NCBI GenBank assembly: GCA_002371495.1
Contig: DFIX01000019.1
Span: forward strand, 28,886-92,885
Length of the DNA: 64,000 nt
Reading direction: 5' to 3'
Source: Eggerthellaceae bacterium UBA3686
GTDB taxonomy: Bacteria; Actinomycetota; Coriobacteriia; Coriobacteriales; Eggerthellaceae
A model generated the notes under the pieces. It ran no database searches and was not told where the DNA came from. It saw nothing but the letters and a program-made list of their open reading frames with translations. How positions within the stretch are numbered: position 1 is the stretch's first letter; the number at the start of each line of letters is the position of its first letter. Made by a program: the position numbers and the translations under genes. Below are positions 7,739 through 15,623 of the stretch, piece after piece.

Positions 7739-10078
7739 TTAGTCCTCGTCGAGGCTGCGGACGCGCTTCATGTTGCACATGACACCCTTGTAGGGAGCGC
7801 CGAAGCCAAGCTTGCCGATGTTCTGGTGCGGGACCAGCGAGTTGAAGTTGGACTTCCACACGCCGAACAGGTTGGGCTCTTCGCCGTCCTGCTCGGGGTA
7901 CCACCAACCATGAGCGCAGTTGATGATGCCGGGCTTCAGAACAGGAGTAATCTCTGCCTTGAAGCGAGCCTCGCCGAACATGTTGTAAACCTCGACCCAG
8001 TCGCCCTCGGTGATGCCATATTCCTTGGCGGTCTCGGGCGGAATCTGGACCCATGCCCACGGGTCGATCTGACGCAGGGACGGAACCTGACGATGCTCGG
8101 AGTGGAAGGAGCTGTAACGACGAGAACCGGAGGTGGAGATCAGCGGATAAGCCTCGGCGTCCTGCGGACGGCTGACCTGCGAGTAGTTCGGCTCCTCGTA
8201 GTAAGGCAGCGGATCCTCGCCCCAAGAGGCGTAGAGGATGGAGTTAGCCTCGATCTGGCCGGTGATGGTGTTGAAGCCAGGCTCGCCGTCGAAGCGGAGC
8301 AGGCCCTTCTCGTACTTCTTGTACTCGAAGCCATGAGCACCAGGCTGATACAGACCCTCTTCACGGAGGTCGTTGAAGTCCATGTTCAGCTCAGCAAGCT
8401 GATCGCTGAAGAACTTGTCGACGGCCTTGTCGAGCTCGGTACGGTCGATGGCAGCGCCATCCTTGTCGCCCGGCATCCACTCGGGATCGAGCCACGGCCA
8501 CCAAGACGGATTCAGCTTGGAACCGAACATCAGGCAGATCTCGATGTCGGACATGCACTCGCCGACCTGCAGGGCCTTGTTCATCGGGCCCATGAACACG
8601 GTGTTGCGGCCATAGTGGGTGAGGACGATGCCGTCATGCTCAGCCCAAGTGGCCATCGGGAGGAAGTAATCGCCAACAGCCATGGCCGTCGGGGTCATCC
8701 AGAGGTCCTGGATTACGCAGAACTCGATGGACTCGAGCAGCGCCTTGTGCCAACGCTTCGGCTGAGCCGAGCAGGTCGGCGCCAGGAAGTTGGAGCTGTT
8801 GAACCAGGCCATACGCAGCTGATACGGCTGCTTGGTCTCCATGGTGTTCAGCGTCTCGTCGGGCTGGGTGGTAGCCATGCCGGTGGACAGGCCAGGCCAC
8901 TGGGCAGCGCCGATACGCTTCTGCCAAACCTCGTCGTCCATAGCGCCACGCTGCTCCATGCGCCACTTGCCGAGCAGAGCAGACGGAGGACCGAGGGTCA
9001 GGCCACCAGGCGAGTCGATCGAGCCAGCCAGAGCGGCCAGGAGGATCATTGCCTGGGACAGCTGAACGCCGTTCTTGTTCTGGTCAAATGCGAGGCCCCA
9101 AGCCCAGCCGATCGGGCGCTCGGTGCCGATGATATGAGCGACCTTCTCGATGGTCTCGACGGAAACCGTCGTGATCTCGGAGACCTTCTCGACCGGATAC
9201 TCAGCGGCGCGCTCTTTGAGCTCGTCGATGCCGAAGATCCAGTTCTCGGCCATCTCATGATCGTACTCGTCGTTCTGGAACATGAGGTTCATAACGCCGA
9301 GGGCGAAAGCGGTGTCGGTCTGCGGACGGACCTGAACATTGATGTTGCCATCATGAGCGCCAACCCAGGTAACACGCGGGTCAACGGAGATGATGTGGGT
9401 GCCACGCTTCATCATGTCGACGAGGCAGTGACCGAAGAAACCGTCGCCGTTGGAAGGCAGCGGCTCCTTGCCCCAAACAACAACCCACTTGGAAAGCGTG
9501 TAACGCGGGTCGTCATAGGAGCCAGGCAGGTGGCCTGCATAGTCGAGCTCGGGGTAGCCAGCGCCGAGGACATAGTCGGCGATGGAGCAACGAGGACCGT
9601 AGCAAGACCAACCAGACTGCGTGTAGCAGCAGTTCGGCGACTTCAGAACGGAGAACGTCAGAGCATAGTAGTAAATGCATGCCTCACGGCCGGTGCCGCC
9701 GAAGCAAACGATGGACTCGGGGCCGCCATTAGCGGGATCCCAGTAGTAACGAACCTTCTCGACGATGGTCTCGAGGCACTCGTCCCAAGAGGTGCGCTCC
9801 CACTTGTCTTTACCACGATCCTCAACCGCACGCTTCATCGGGTAGATGATGCGGTCAGGATGATGGGTGTACTCACGCAGAGCGAGGTTCAAGGCGTTAA
9901 CACGGCCCGTGGTGATCGGGTTGTTATCGTCACCCTCGATACGGATCAGCTTGCCATCCTTGGTGACCACCTTGACGCCGTATCCTACGGGGTGAGATCC
10001 CGGAGGAGACCAAGTGTTGGAACGGGTGACGATAGTACCGTCGGGCATTTCGGTACGCCACTCCTTGGAATAAGCCAT
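7739..10078 (-). CDS. Cytoplasmic bis-MGD molybdoenzyme large subunit (dehydroxylase/transhydroxylase-like)
   Basis: 779 residues from the ATG at 10078, which follows AAGGAG; an in-frame ATG 36 bp upstream has no such site. DMSO-reductase-family fold: PDRIIYPMKR (74-83), DEC-containing helix, SGWSCYGPRCS (155-165, region of the Mo ligand; Cys159 or Cys164 are candidates), SVDPRVTW (231-238) and a C-terminal molybdopterin-binding barrel. The N-terminal Fe-S ligand motif CxxCxxxC is absent: the aligned segment NTWSPPGSHPVGYG has no cysteine. There is no Tat signal, so the protein is cytoplasmic. Lack of the proximal cluster is a feature of pyrogallol-phloroglucinol transhydroxylase; related Eggerthellaceae enzymes remove catechol hydroxyls. 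With the nearby aromatic-acid-type permease, hydroxylated aromatics are plausible substrates. Reaction not provable from sequence. Confidence 0.88.
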   Translation of the reverse strand: MAYSKEWRTEMPDGTIVTRSNTWSPPGSHPVGYGVKVVTKDGKLIRIEGDDNNPITTGRVNALNLALREYTHHPDRIIYPMKRAVEDRGKDKWERTSWDECLETIVEKVRYYWDPANGGPESIVCFGGTGREACIYYYALTFSVLKSPNCCYTQSGWSCYGPRCSIADYVLGAGYPELDYAGHLPGSYDDPRYTLSKWVVVWGKEPLPSNGDGFFGHCLVDMMKRGTHIISVDPRVTWVGAHDGNINVQVRPQTDTAFALGVMNLMFQNDEYDHEMAENWIFGIDELKERAAEYPVEKVSEITTVSVETIEKVAHIIGTERPIGWAWGLAFDQNKNGVQLSQAMILLAALAGSIDSPGGLTLGPPSALLGKWRMEQRGAMDDEVWQKRIGAAQWPGLSTGMATTQPDETLNTMETKQPYQLRMAWFNSSNFLAPTCSAQPKRWHKALLESIEFCVIQDLWMTPTAMAVGDYFLPMATWAEHDGIVLTHYGRNTVFMGPMNKALQVGECMSDIEICLMFGSKLNPSWWPWLDPEWMPGDKDGAAIDRTELDKAVDKFFSDQLAELNMDFNDLREEGLYQPGAHGFEYKKYEKGLLRFDGEPGFNTITGQIEANSILYASWGEDPLPYYEEPNYSQVSRPQDAEAYPLISTSGSRRYSSFHSEHRQVPSLRQIDPWAWVQIPPETAKEYGITEGDWVEVYNMFGEARFKAEITPVLKPGIINCAHGWWYPEQDGEEPNLFGVWKSNFNSLVPHQNIGKLGFGAPYKGVMCNMKRVRSLDED

Positions 10079-10584
10079 ACTGTTACTCCTTTTCTCGTTT
10101 ACCCTCGGAAACAAAGAGACTTATACGCCGCGACCTTACGGTTGCATCGCTCTGATCGAACCCGATTAGAATCGGCTCTAGGGGTAAGCCAGCACCTTTC
10201 GGATACGTCAGACAGCTAATCGATTTACCTTACCCTCCCGTTTGCTCGCACCAATCGGCAAGTGGCTGGAATGGTGTTTGCATATTTGGCCAGGTAAATG
10301 ACGAGCAGCCGAAATTCCTCTTCGCTTCCCTTTTAATACTGCTGGTACCACTCGCAATCTCATTGGTTTCATCTGGGGCAATGAGCGTAGTAATACCAAC
10401 GTGCCTATTCTAGCAGCATTGTGAATCTTGGCAAGCAACGTATTTGCTGATGCCTTAATCTATTTTCAGAATATAAGTGAACATTGCACAGTTCGTGCCG
10501 TTTTATGACAATTCGTTGCCTCGATGATATAGAACGGGCCACCTCTGTTGAGGCGGCCCGACATCCTGGTATTTGCAGCTGTAT
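10079..10584 (-). promoter_or_regulatory. Upstream control region of the molybdoenzyme operon with a 14-bp palindrome
   Basis: About 500 bp without a convincing gene. CCGATT-AG-AATCGG at 10162-10175 is a perfect inverted repeat about 85-100 bp before the ATG. Nearer the gene a minus-strand TATAAG (around 10120) could be a -10 box, but no good -35 is seen at the right distance, as expected for an activator-dependent promoter. The remainder is AT-richer than the genes and otherwise featureless apart from the hairpin at 10535-10560. Confidence 0.45.
10535..10560 (-). terminator. Hairpin downstream of the FKBP gene
   Basis: CGGGCC/GGCCCG and CCTC/GAGG stack around one A-C mismatch and a TGTT loop, 25 bp past the FKBP stop on the minus strand. 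The tail (TTCTATAT) is only moderately U-rich. Confidence 0.6.
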
Positions 10585-11070
10585 TTATAAGCCGTATTGC
10601 GCGGCGAATTCGCTGCCGTCGTGCTTCACGGGCGGCTTCCAATCACCCTCGGGCTCTTCAACCGAAAGGATTTCGACCTCGAAGGTGAGGTTCTTGCCCG
10701 CCAGAGGGTGGTTCATGTCGAATGTGACTTCCTTCTCGGTGATGTTTTTAATGGTGACGGGGAACTTCTCGCCGTCGTCACCCGTCATCCAGATGCGCAT
10801 GCCGATTTCGATGTTCTTCAGCGGCACCTGCTCGACCGGAACGGCCTCGAGCAACCCGTCGAGGTATTCGCCGTAGCCGTCGTATTCGTTGAGGGTGAAC
10901 GTCTTCTTCTCGCCGGCCTCCATGGTCATGATCTCGCGCTCGAAACCGGGGATGGTCAGATCCATGCCGGTCTGGAACTCCATGGGCTGTTCGGTCTTTG
11001 CATAACCGAATACGGTGCCATCGTCGAGGGTGCCCGTGTACAGCAGTCGGACAGTCGAGCCAAGTTTCAT
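10585..11070 (-). CDS. SlyD-like FKBP-type peptidyl-prolyl isomerase
   Basis: 161 residues. N-terminal FKBP elements (VRLLYTGTLDDGTVFG, PGFEREIMTMEAGEKK) with an insert-in-flap domain containing the conserved FDMNHPLAGKNLTFEVEI. Enzymes of this type accelerate prolyl isomerisation and act as chaperones; SlyD proteins also bind metal, but this one lacks the His/Cys-rich tail. AGAAGGAG before the ATG. It lies upstream of the molybdoenzyme on the same strand but is separated from it by a hairpin and about 500 bp, so it is probably an independent unit; a maturation role for the molybdoenzyme is only a suggestion. A second homologue is at 24089-24514. Confidence 0.9.
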   Translation of the reverse strand: MKLGSTVRLLYTGTLDDGTVFGYAKTEQPMEFQTGMDLTIPGFEREIMTMEAGEKKTFTLNEYDGYGEYLDGLLEAVPVEQVPLKNIEIGMRIWMTGDDGEKFPVTIKNITEKEVTFDMNHPLAGKNLTFEVEILSVEEPEGDWKPPVKHDGSEFAAQYGL

Positions 11071-11145
11071 CGTGTCGTCTCCTTCTATTTAATAGCCAAT
11101 GAGCATACGCTAGCTTAGGCGAAATCGAACCGATTGTCCATGCAA

Positions 11146-11167
11146 CAAAAAAGGCCGCGATGCGACC
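11146..11167 (-). terminator. Intrinsic terminator downstream of the zinc-ribbon gene
   Basis: On the minus strand GGTCGC-ATC-GCGGCC (with one G-T wobble) is followed by TTTTTTG. It lies 230 bp beyond the stop of the zinc-ribbon gene, after another stable hairpin, leaving a long 3' region. Confidence 0.7.
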
Positions 11168-11177
11168 TAATAGTCCG

Positions 11178-11208
11178 GTGGGGTCGAAAGCAAAGCATTC
11201 GACCCCAC
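11178..11208. other. Stable 11-bp hairpin in a 330-bp gene-free stretch
   Basis: GTGGGGTCGAA and TTCGACCCCAC pair perfectly around a 9-nt loop. It sits in the gap 11071-11399, which has no supported gene; it may be part of the zinc-ribbon transcript's 3' end or of an untested small RNA. No promoter was identified for an independent RNA. Confidence 0.45.
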
Positions 11209-11399
11209 AAAGGACTTACTACTATGCGCAACTTTCGTCGCATTTGCACCTTAAGGCAAGTGCTGCCTCGATCTGGCCAGATCATTTTGTGCTCGTCAGT
11301 GGATGCCCGCTACATCCGCCCCTACCAAATGGCTAGGTACCCTGACGAACAGCCAAGTGTTCCCCTATAAGCACCTGACTTGCACTCGAAATACCGAGC

Positions 11400-11654
11400 T
11401 TACGCGCCGGGGGCCTTGGGGGCGCCGGGGGCCTTGGGGGCGCCAGGAGCGCCGGGGGCCTTGGGGGCGCCAGGAGCGCCAGCTGCAGGAGCCGCGCCGG
11501 GCAGAGGCTTCTCGCCGTTCAGGTACGGGGTGAAGTCTTCCTTGCAGAACGGGCACTTGTCAAGCGTAATGCCCGCCATCATCTGGATGGGCTTCCCGCA
11601 TCCAGGGCACTTCATCGGGCCGCCGCCGCCAGCATCAGATGGTCTAAAGCACAT
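11400..11654 (-). CDS. Small zinc-ribbon protein with Gly-Ala-Pro repeat tail
   Basis: 84 residues. A rubredoxin-like zinc ribbon is formed by CPGCG (15-20) and CPFCK (about 34-38). The last 32 residues are almost only Gly, Ala, Pro and Lys in GAP and KAP triplets, encoded by near-identical GGGGGCGCC-type repeats, so the tail is expected to be length-variable by slippage and extended or collagen-like. GGAGGA precedes the ATG. The zinc knuckle suggests nucleic-acid or protein binding; no enzymatic function is implied. The gene stands alone between the FKBP gene and the divergent transporter. Confidence 0.8.
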   Translation of the reverse strand: MCFRPSDAGGGGPMKCPGCGKPIQMMAGITLDKCPFCKEDFTPYLNGEKPLPGAAPAAGAPGAPKAPGAPGAPKAPGAPKAPGA

Positions 11655-11889
11655 AAGATTCCTCCTTCATCGGATTTGCTCGAACGAAAAAGACATCGCT
11701 CGGGCCTTACTGCGCCACGCGCCCTGCCCCATTCCAGAGCGTTATGACTTGCTCACATTATAATCAACTTGCAACTATTTTTGCGCGGAACTTTCGCCCC
11801 TGTCGGTCAGATGAACGCCAAAGGCGCCCGAAACCATGCCTTGCTGAGGTTTCGAAGCCTCTGCCCTAGCGGCGTTTGCGCCTACTATA

Positions 11890-11940
11890 TATAAGTGTAA
11901 AGCGTGCTCAGAAATTAATTAACTCGTGTTCACACTTATA
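11890..11940. promoter_or_regulatory. Spaced inverted repeat upstream of the MFS transporter
   Basis: TATAAGTGT (11890-11898) and ACACTTATA (11932-11940) are perfect 9-bp inverse copies with centres 42 bp apart, about four helical turns, in an AT-rich patch. GTGT-TC-ACAC overlaps the right half-site. A TATTAT at about 11963 could be the transporter's -10 box. The arrangement suits a dimeric regulator bound at two half-sites or DNA looping. Confidence 0.5.
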
Positions 11941-12306
11941 GTACGAGCAGCGGCTCTCTGTGTTATTATGCTCTGATGTAGGTTTCGTGAGCGAATGCCT
12001 ACAAATGAGCGCTTGGCTTAGGGGTGAAGATTCATCAGGCCTTGCGCATCGTAGAAAGAGAATCGTAGAAAGGAGGATCCCTGCAGTCGTTTCTTCCGTC
12101 CCATCGCTTCCACGCGGCGGGTCCGCTGTTTAGGGGACAGCTTGAATACGGAGGCGTCCGTAAGTCATGAATGCGAATGCGTCCGTGATTTCCCGCCCGC
12201 AAGCGCGCAGACGGTATTGCCACTGCAGTGAGAGCTGAGGCTCACGGCTTCAAATCAATTGGGGATAGAAGCCGCTTACTTGAATAATCCTTTAAAGGAG
12301 GGATTG
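11941..12306 (+). promoter_or_regulatory. Long, possibly structured 5' leader of the MFS gene
   Basis: If transcription begins near 11970 the leader is more than 300 nt. It holds a hairpin GTAGG...CCTAC with an inner TTCG/CGAA (11978-12002), a direct repeat TCGTAGAAAG (12049-12058 and 12063-12072), an isolated SD-like AAAGGAGG with no ATG, GTG or TTG after it, and a hairpin GTGAG/CTCAC close to the gene. No known riboswitch consensus was recognised. The real ribosome site is AAAGGAGG at 12294-12301. Confidence 0.4.
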
Positions 12307-14028
12307 ATGGATAACAAAGAGTTTACCGTCTCTGAGGTTATCGACTCATTCGGTATCAACGGTCATACCTGGCTGATGTTCATCCTGCTGGGCCTGGCAA
12401 ACATCTTCGACGGTTATGACTTCATGGTCATTAACGTCACGAACAGCTACGTCGCAGCCACGTTCTGGCCCGACGCTTTCGCGCTGAACGACGCTGGCAA
12501 GATGGCTCTTCAGCCGCAGTACTCGGCCCTCATGGGCTCGCTGACCACCTGGGGCCTGCTGGGCATGGTGCTCGGCGGTGCTACCGGCGGCATCCTCTCT
12601 GACCGCATTGGTCGTAAGAAGATGCTGACCATCGCCGTTCTGTTCTACGGCGTGTTCACCCTGCCGCAGGCGTTCGCTAACGACGTGTACTTCTTCGCAG
12701 CGTTCCGTCTGATCGCCGGCTTCGGCGTCGGCTCCTGCATCCCGGTTGTTACGACCTGCTTCTCTGAGACCATCCCGTCTCAGCACCGTGGCGTGTTCGT
12801 GACCTTCGGCATGGCCTTCATGGTCGCCGGCTGGGTGCTCGCAGGCCTGATCGGCAACCCGATTGCTTCGAACACCGCTTCGATCATCCCTGGCTTCACC
12901 GATGGTGCCATCAAGACCGCAGCTTCCCTGCGTCCTGACGGAACCGAGGTCATCTTCTGCCAGAACTGGCGCCTTTGCTACCTGATCGGCGCTCTGCCCA
13001 TCGTGTACGGCATTGCCCTGTTCTTCCTGATGCATGAAACTCCGCACTGGTACGCCAACAGTGGCCAGAAGGAGAAGGCTTGCCAGGCTCTTATGGACAT
13101 CGCCCATAAGCATCATGACGACAAGGCTCATTACGACGCCAACCTGCTCGTCGTTCCTCCGAAACCTGCAAACGTCGGCCCGAACGTACTGTTCTCCAAG
13201 AAGTACATCGTCGCTACCGCTGCTATTTGGTGCACCTACTTCGTGGGCCAGTTCTGCGTGTACGGCATGAACGCTTGGATTCCGACCTGGTTCCAGGGCG
13301 TTGGCTACTCTGCAGCTGACTCCACGAACCTGCAGACTTGGAACAACTTCGCAGCTATCCTTTCGAACGTGTCCGTAGGCTTCGTCTCTGACCGCATCGG
13401 CCGTAAGAAGAACCTCGCCGCGTCCTGGATTGCCTGCATCGTCGCCATCGTTCTGTGCTCGATGTTCGTCCAGCCCAACAACATGGTGCTGTGCGTCATC
13501 CTGATGCTGCTGTTCGGCTTCTGCCTGAACTACGCCATCACGGCTGTCCAGCCGCTGATGCCCGAGAGCTATCCGACCGCCCTGCGTAACACCGGCGTCG
13601 CTTGGTGCCAGGCGTTCGCTCGCTTCGGTGGTTCCGGCTCCTCCATCGTCCTCGGCGCAATCGCTGGTTCTGCTATGTTCCAGACCGACGGTGCCACCAA
13701 CTGGTCGATGGTCGTGCTCGTCCTCATCGTTCCGTTCATCCTCGGCTTCATCTGCACGATCCTGTTCGTGCGCGAGACCGGCGGCAAGACGATGGACCAG
13801 CTGGCTGCAGAAGCAACGACCGAAGACAAGTCCGATACTGGTCAGACTCAGTTCATCATCATGATGATCGTGGCTGCCATCCTCTTCGTCCTCTGCATCG
13901 TTTGCCCGCTCGTGGTTAACGGTTGGTCGAAGAGCCCGATGGCTCTGCCGCTGATGACCATCGGCATGCTGCTCCCGTTCGTCTACTTCTTCATCTTCGC
14001 AACTCCGCAGATCAAGAACTCCAAGTAG
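12307..14028 (+). CDS. MFS transporter, aromatic acid:H+ symporter type
   Basis: 573 residues from the ATG behind AAAGGAGG. About 12 core membrane helices plus two extra helices at the C-terminus (residues about 520-565). TM1 contains DGYD (35-38), the signature of the AAHS (PcaK/BenK) group, and the MFS loop motif GGILSDRIGRKKM (94-106) is repeated in the second half as GFVSDRIGRKKN. This group imports benzoate-like and hydroxybenzoate-like acids with protons. It is transcribed away from the molybdoenzyme operon about 2.2 kb off. Import of the aromatic substrate of that enzyme is a plausible role; related sugar-type permeases of the same superfamily cannot be excluded. Confidence 0.85.
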   Translation: MDNKEFTVSEVIDSFGINGHTWLMFILLGLANIFDGYDFMVINVTNSYVAATFWPDAFALNDAGKMALQPQYSALMGSLTTWGLLGMVLGGATGGILSDRIGRKKMLTIAVLFYGVFTLPQAFANDVYFFAAFRLIAGFGVGSCIPVVTTCFSETIPSQHRGVFVTFGMAFMVAGWVLAGLIGNPIASNTASIIPGFTDGAIKTAASLRPDGTEVIFCQNWRLCYLIGALPIVYGIALFFLMHETPHWYANSGQKEKACQALMDIAHKHHDDKAHYDANLLVVPPKPANVGPNVLFSKKYIVATAAIWCTYFVGQFCVYGMNAWIPTWFQGVGYSAADSTNLQTWNNFAAILSNVSVGFVSDRIGRKKNLAASWIACIVAIVLCSMFVQPNNMVLCVILMLLFGFCLNYAITAVQPLMPESYPTALRNTGVAWCQAFARFGGSGSSIVLGAIAGSAMFQTDGATNWSMVVLVLIVPFILGFICTILFVRETGGKTMDQLAAEATTEDKSDTGQTQFIIMMIVAAILFVLCIVCPLVVNGWSKSPMALPLMTIGMLLPFVYFFIFATPQIKNSK

Positions 14029-14074
14029 TTGACGCGCGTAGCGCATTGGCTTATCGATACCGATTTGCCTGCAA

Positions 14075-14106
14075 GGAAGCCCCAGAAATCTGGGGCTTCC
14101 TTTTTT
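14075..14106 (+). terminator. Strong intrinsic terminator after the MFS gene
   Basis: GGAAGCCCCAGA and TCTGGGGCTTCC form a perfect 12-bp stem around AA, followed by six T residues, 47 bp past the stop. Confidence 0.95.
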
Positions 14107-14158
14107 CGATTGTCTGCCATTTGCTGTTACTGTTCGCTCTGGCCTCTCGATCGTCCGC

Positions 14159-14318
14159 CCAGGTCGGCGGCAGGGCGCTAGAAGATATGACCGATGATTA
14201 ACCGGTCGGAGCCTCCCTTTCTGAATGTTCGTGGGTTAGGCCTACAGCTCCTAGCGTTTTTCGTAAATTAGAAGTCAGTAGCGGCGGTTGTCGGCTACGC
14301 ACCCAGTCGCCGACCTGG
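14159..14318 (+). repeat. Palindromic element, family B copy 1
   Basis: Outer arms CCAGGTCGGCG (14159-14169) and CGCCGACCTGG (14308-14318) are perfect inverse copies. Inside are the family motifs GCAGGGCGCTAG, AGGCCTACAGCTCCT with GCGTTTT, and GGCTACGCACCC, shared with the elements at 37863-37999 and 48199-48300. The gap 14107-14438 holds no other supported feature except a TATACT at about 14395, a likely -10 box for the next gene. Confidence 0.7.
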
Positions 14319-14438
14319 TCTACTGCGGCCTGAAAAGAAAACATTTGCTGAAGCAGAGCACGAATCGGCTAGCGCGTAGCGACACATTCCCTGATATACT
14401 TGGAGAGCTAAACCGCCCTACATACACAGAGGTCTTAT

Positions 14439-14780
14439 ATGGCAAAGATATCCAAAAAGCAACGCTCTGCACTCAGGCAAATTGACGCGCTGGAGGCTAA
14501 GCGCAAGCGCGAAATGATACTGGGACTCGTATCCATCGTCGTCATGGCCGGGCTCATCATCTTATACAACCTGTTTACATATCAACTCGGCATCATCGAC
14601 CCAGGAAACCAGGTACTTCGCGCCATCTTGTACACTATCGCCATGGTAATAGCCGGCTACTGCGGCATTATGTTCATGCGCGGTTCGAAGAAGAAACGCG
14701 AAATAGACGGCCTACGCCAAAGTACCGGAATATCGCGCGAGACACTCGAGGCCTGGAAACGCGGAGAGTACAACGAATAG
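14439..14780 (+). CDS. Small two-helix membrane protein
   Basis: 113 residues. A Lys/Arg-rich N-terminus (about 26 residues) precedes two membrane helices (about 28-47 and 62-80), then a basic stretch SKKKRE and a short soluble tail. No family recognised. AGAGG lies 7 nt before the ATG. It stands alone between two hairpins and is convergent with the next gene. Confidence 0.75.
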   Translation: MAKISKKQRSALRQIDALEAKRKREMILGLVSIVVMAGLIILYNLFTYQLGIIDPGNQVLRAILYTIAMVIAGYCGIMFMRGSKKKREIDGLRQSTGISRETLEAWKRGEYNE

Positions 14781-14807
14781 CGCTTCGTCGCTCCCCTTTT
14801 TGCAAAG

Positions 14808-14859
14808 ACAATCGCCTGACAAGCCGATATCGAACTGATACGTCTTGTCAGGCGATTGT
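14808..14859. terminator. 16-bp hairpin between convergent genes
   Basis: ACAATCGCCTGACAAG and CTTGTCAGGCGATTGT are perfect inverse copies with a 20-nt loop between convergent genes ending at 14780 and 14906. T-rich tails are weak on both sides, but position and stability fit a bidirectional terminator. Confidence 0.75.
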
Positions 14860-14905
14860 TGTTGCGTTCGAGCGGTTTTTCATGCGCAGCTATAACCGCG
14901 CCCTG

Positions 14906-15514
14906 TTATCGTCCTTGCTGGCGCGCCTCTTCTTCGGCATCTTTCATGGCGAGGATCTCCTCGTAGGTGATGCCCTTGTTGGTGAAGATGCGCCTCTTCC
15001 ATTTCTCGAGGCCCGTGTACTCTATGGGTTCGCCTTCGCTTTTTCCCTTGTAGCTTTCCTTAATGGCCATTGCGATTACGCAGCATGCGGCAATGCGTAG
15101 CTTCGAGATGTCTTTCACCTTTATTTCGAGGCAGTGACCGTGGTCGCGGAATTTGACACGCCCAATGCGGACGTCGAGCTTGCCCGTGCCTTCGTTGCGG
15201 AAATCGAGCGGTGGGTCCTGAATGGAGCCGCAGATATCCCATAGCATGCCCTTGAAGAAGTAATGCTCGAAGATCGTATACGTATGCAACTCGTATTCGT
15301 AACGTTCTACGCCCACAAAATACGTGAGCGTATTGGGGTCGAAGCGGATTCGCGCCATTTGCCCGCCCAGTCGGTTATAGATCTCGACGCGGTCGTTTTC
15401 CTTTGTCCACGCAGACTTCACCGTCAGAAATACATCGCCGTCGGCATACCACAGATTGAAGTCTTCGCGCTTGTCGATAGCATCGACTTGCATGTAAACT
15501 CGGTTGTTTCTCAA
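14906..15514 (-). CDS. Tubby/LURP-one-like protein of unknown function
   Basis: 202 residues. The run YADGDVFLTVKSAW...VEIYNRLGGQMARIRF resembles the beta-rich repeat of LURP-one/tubby C-terminal-like proteins, which are often membrane-tethering lipid-binding barrels; the match is by pattern only. The C-terminal 40 residues are charged and helical. The start is a TTG at 15514 supported by GAGGAG six nt upstream; an internal ATG at 15493 is the alternative. Single gene, convergent with the membrane protein. Confidence 0.65.
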   Translation of the reverse strand: MRNNRVYMQVDAIDKREDFNLWYADGDVFLTVKSAWTKENDRVEIYNRLGGQMARIRFDPNTLTYFVGVERYEYELHTYTIFEHYFFKGMLWDICGSIQDPPLDFRNEGTGKLDVRIGRVKFRDHGHCLEIKVKDISKLRIAACCVIAMAIKESYKGKSEGEPIEYTGLEKWKRRIFTNKGITYEEILAMKDAEEEARQQGR

Positions 15515-15623
15515 CAGAAGCTCCTCGCTCGATTTGACGTTCGTAGATTATACACGGTTTCAGAACCCCGAACGCCACTAGCAAGACGAGCAGCATTCGT
15601 GAAATCGTTCTTGCGAAATCGTT

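Noticed and set aside
7709..10219. Very long open frame (836 codons) on the plus strand opposite the molybdoenzyme gene
   Set aside because: It mirrors the codon structure of the real gene (frames opposite high-GC genes stay open), lacks protein-like motifs and has no ribosome site.
11134..11370. Possible 78-residue protein in the gap upstream of the zinc-ribbon gene
   Set aside because: No ribosome site, no protein-like composition, overlaps a terminator and a hairpin.
12068..12145. Leader peptide behind the lone AAAGGAGG in the transporter leader
   Set aside because: The only in-frame initiation option is CTG; the predicted peptide has no regulatory codon run.
12346..14046. Minus-strand open frame (566 codons) opposite the MFS transporter
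   Set aside because: His/Asp/Glu-rich shadow without motifs; the transporter has the ribosome site, helices and terminator.
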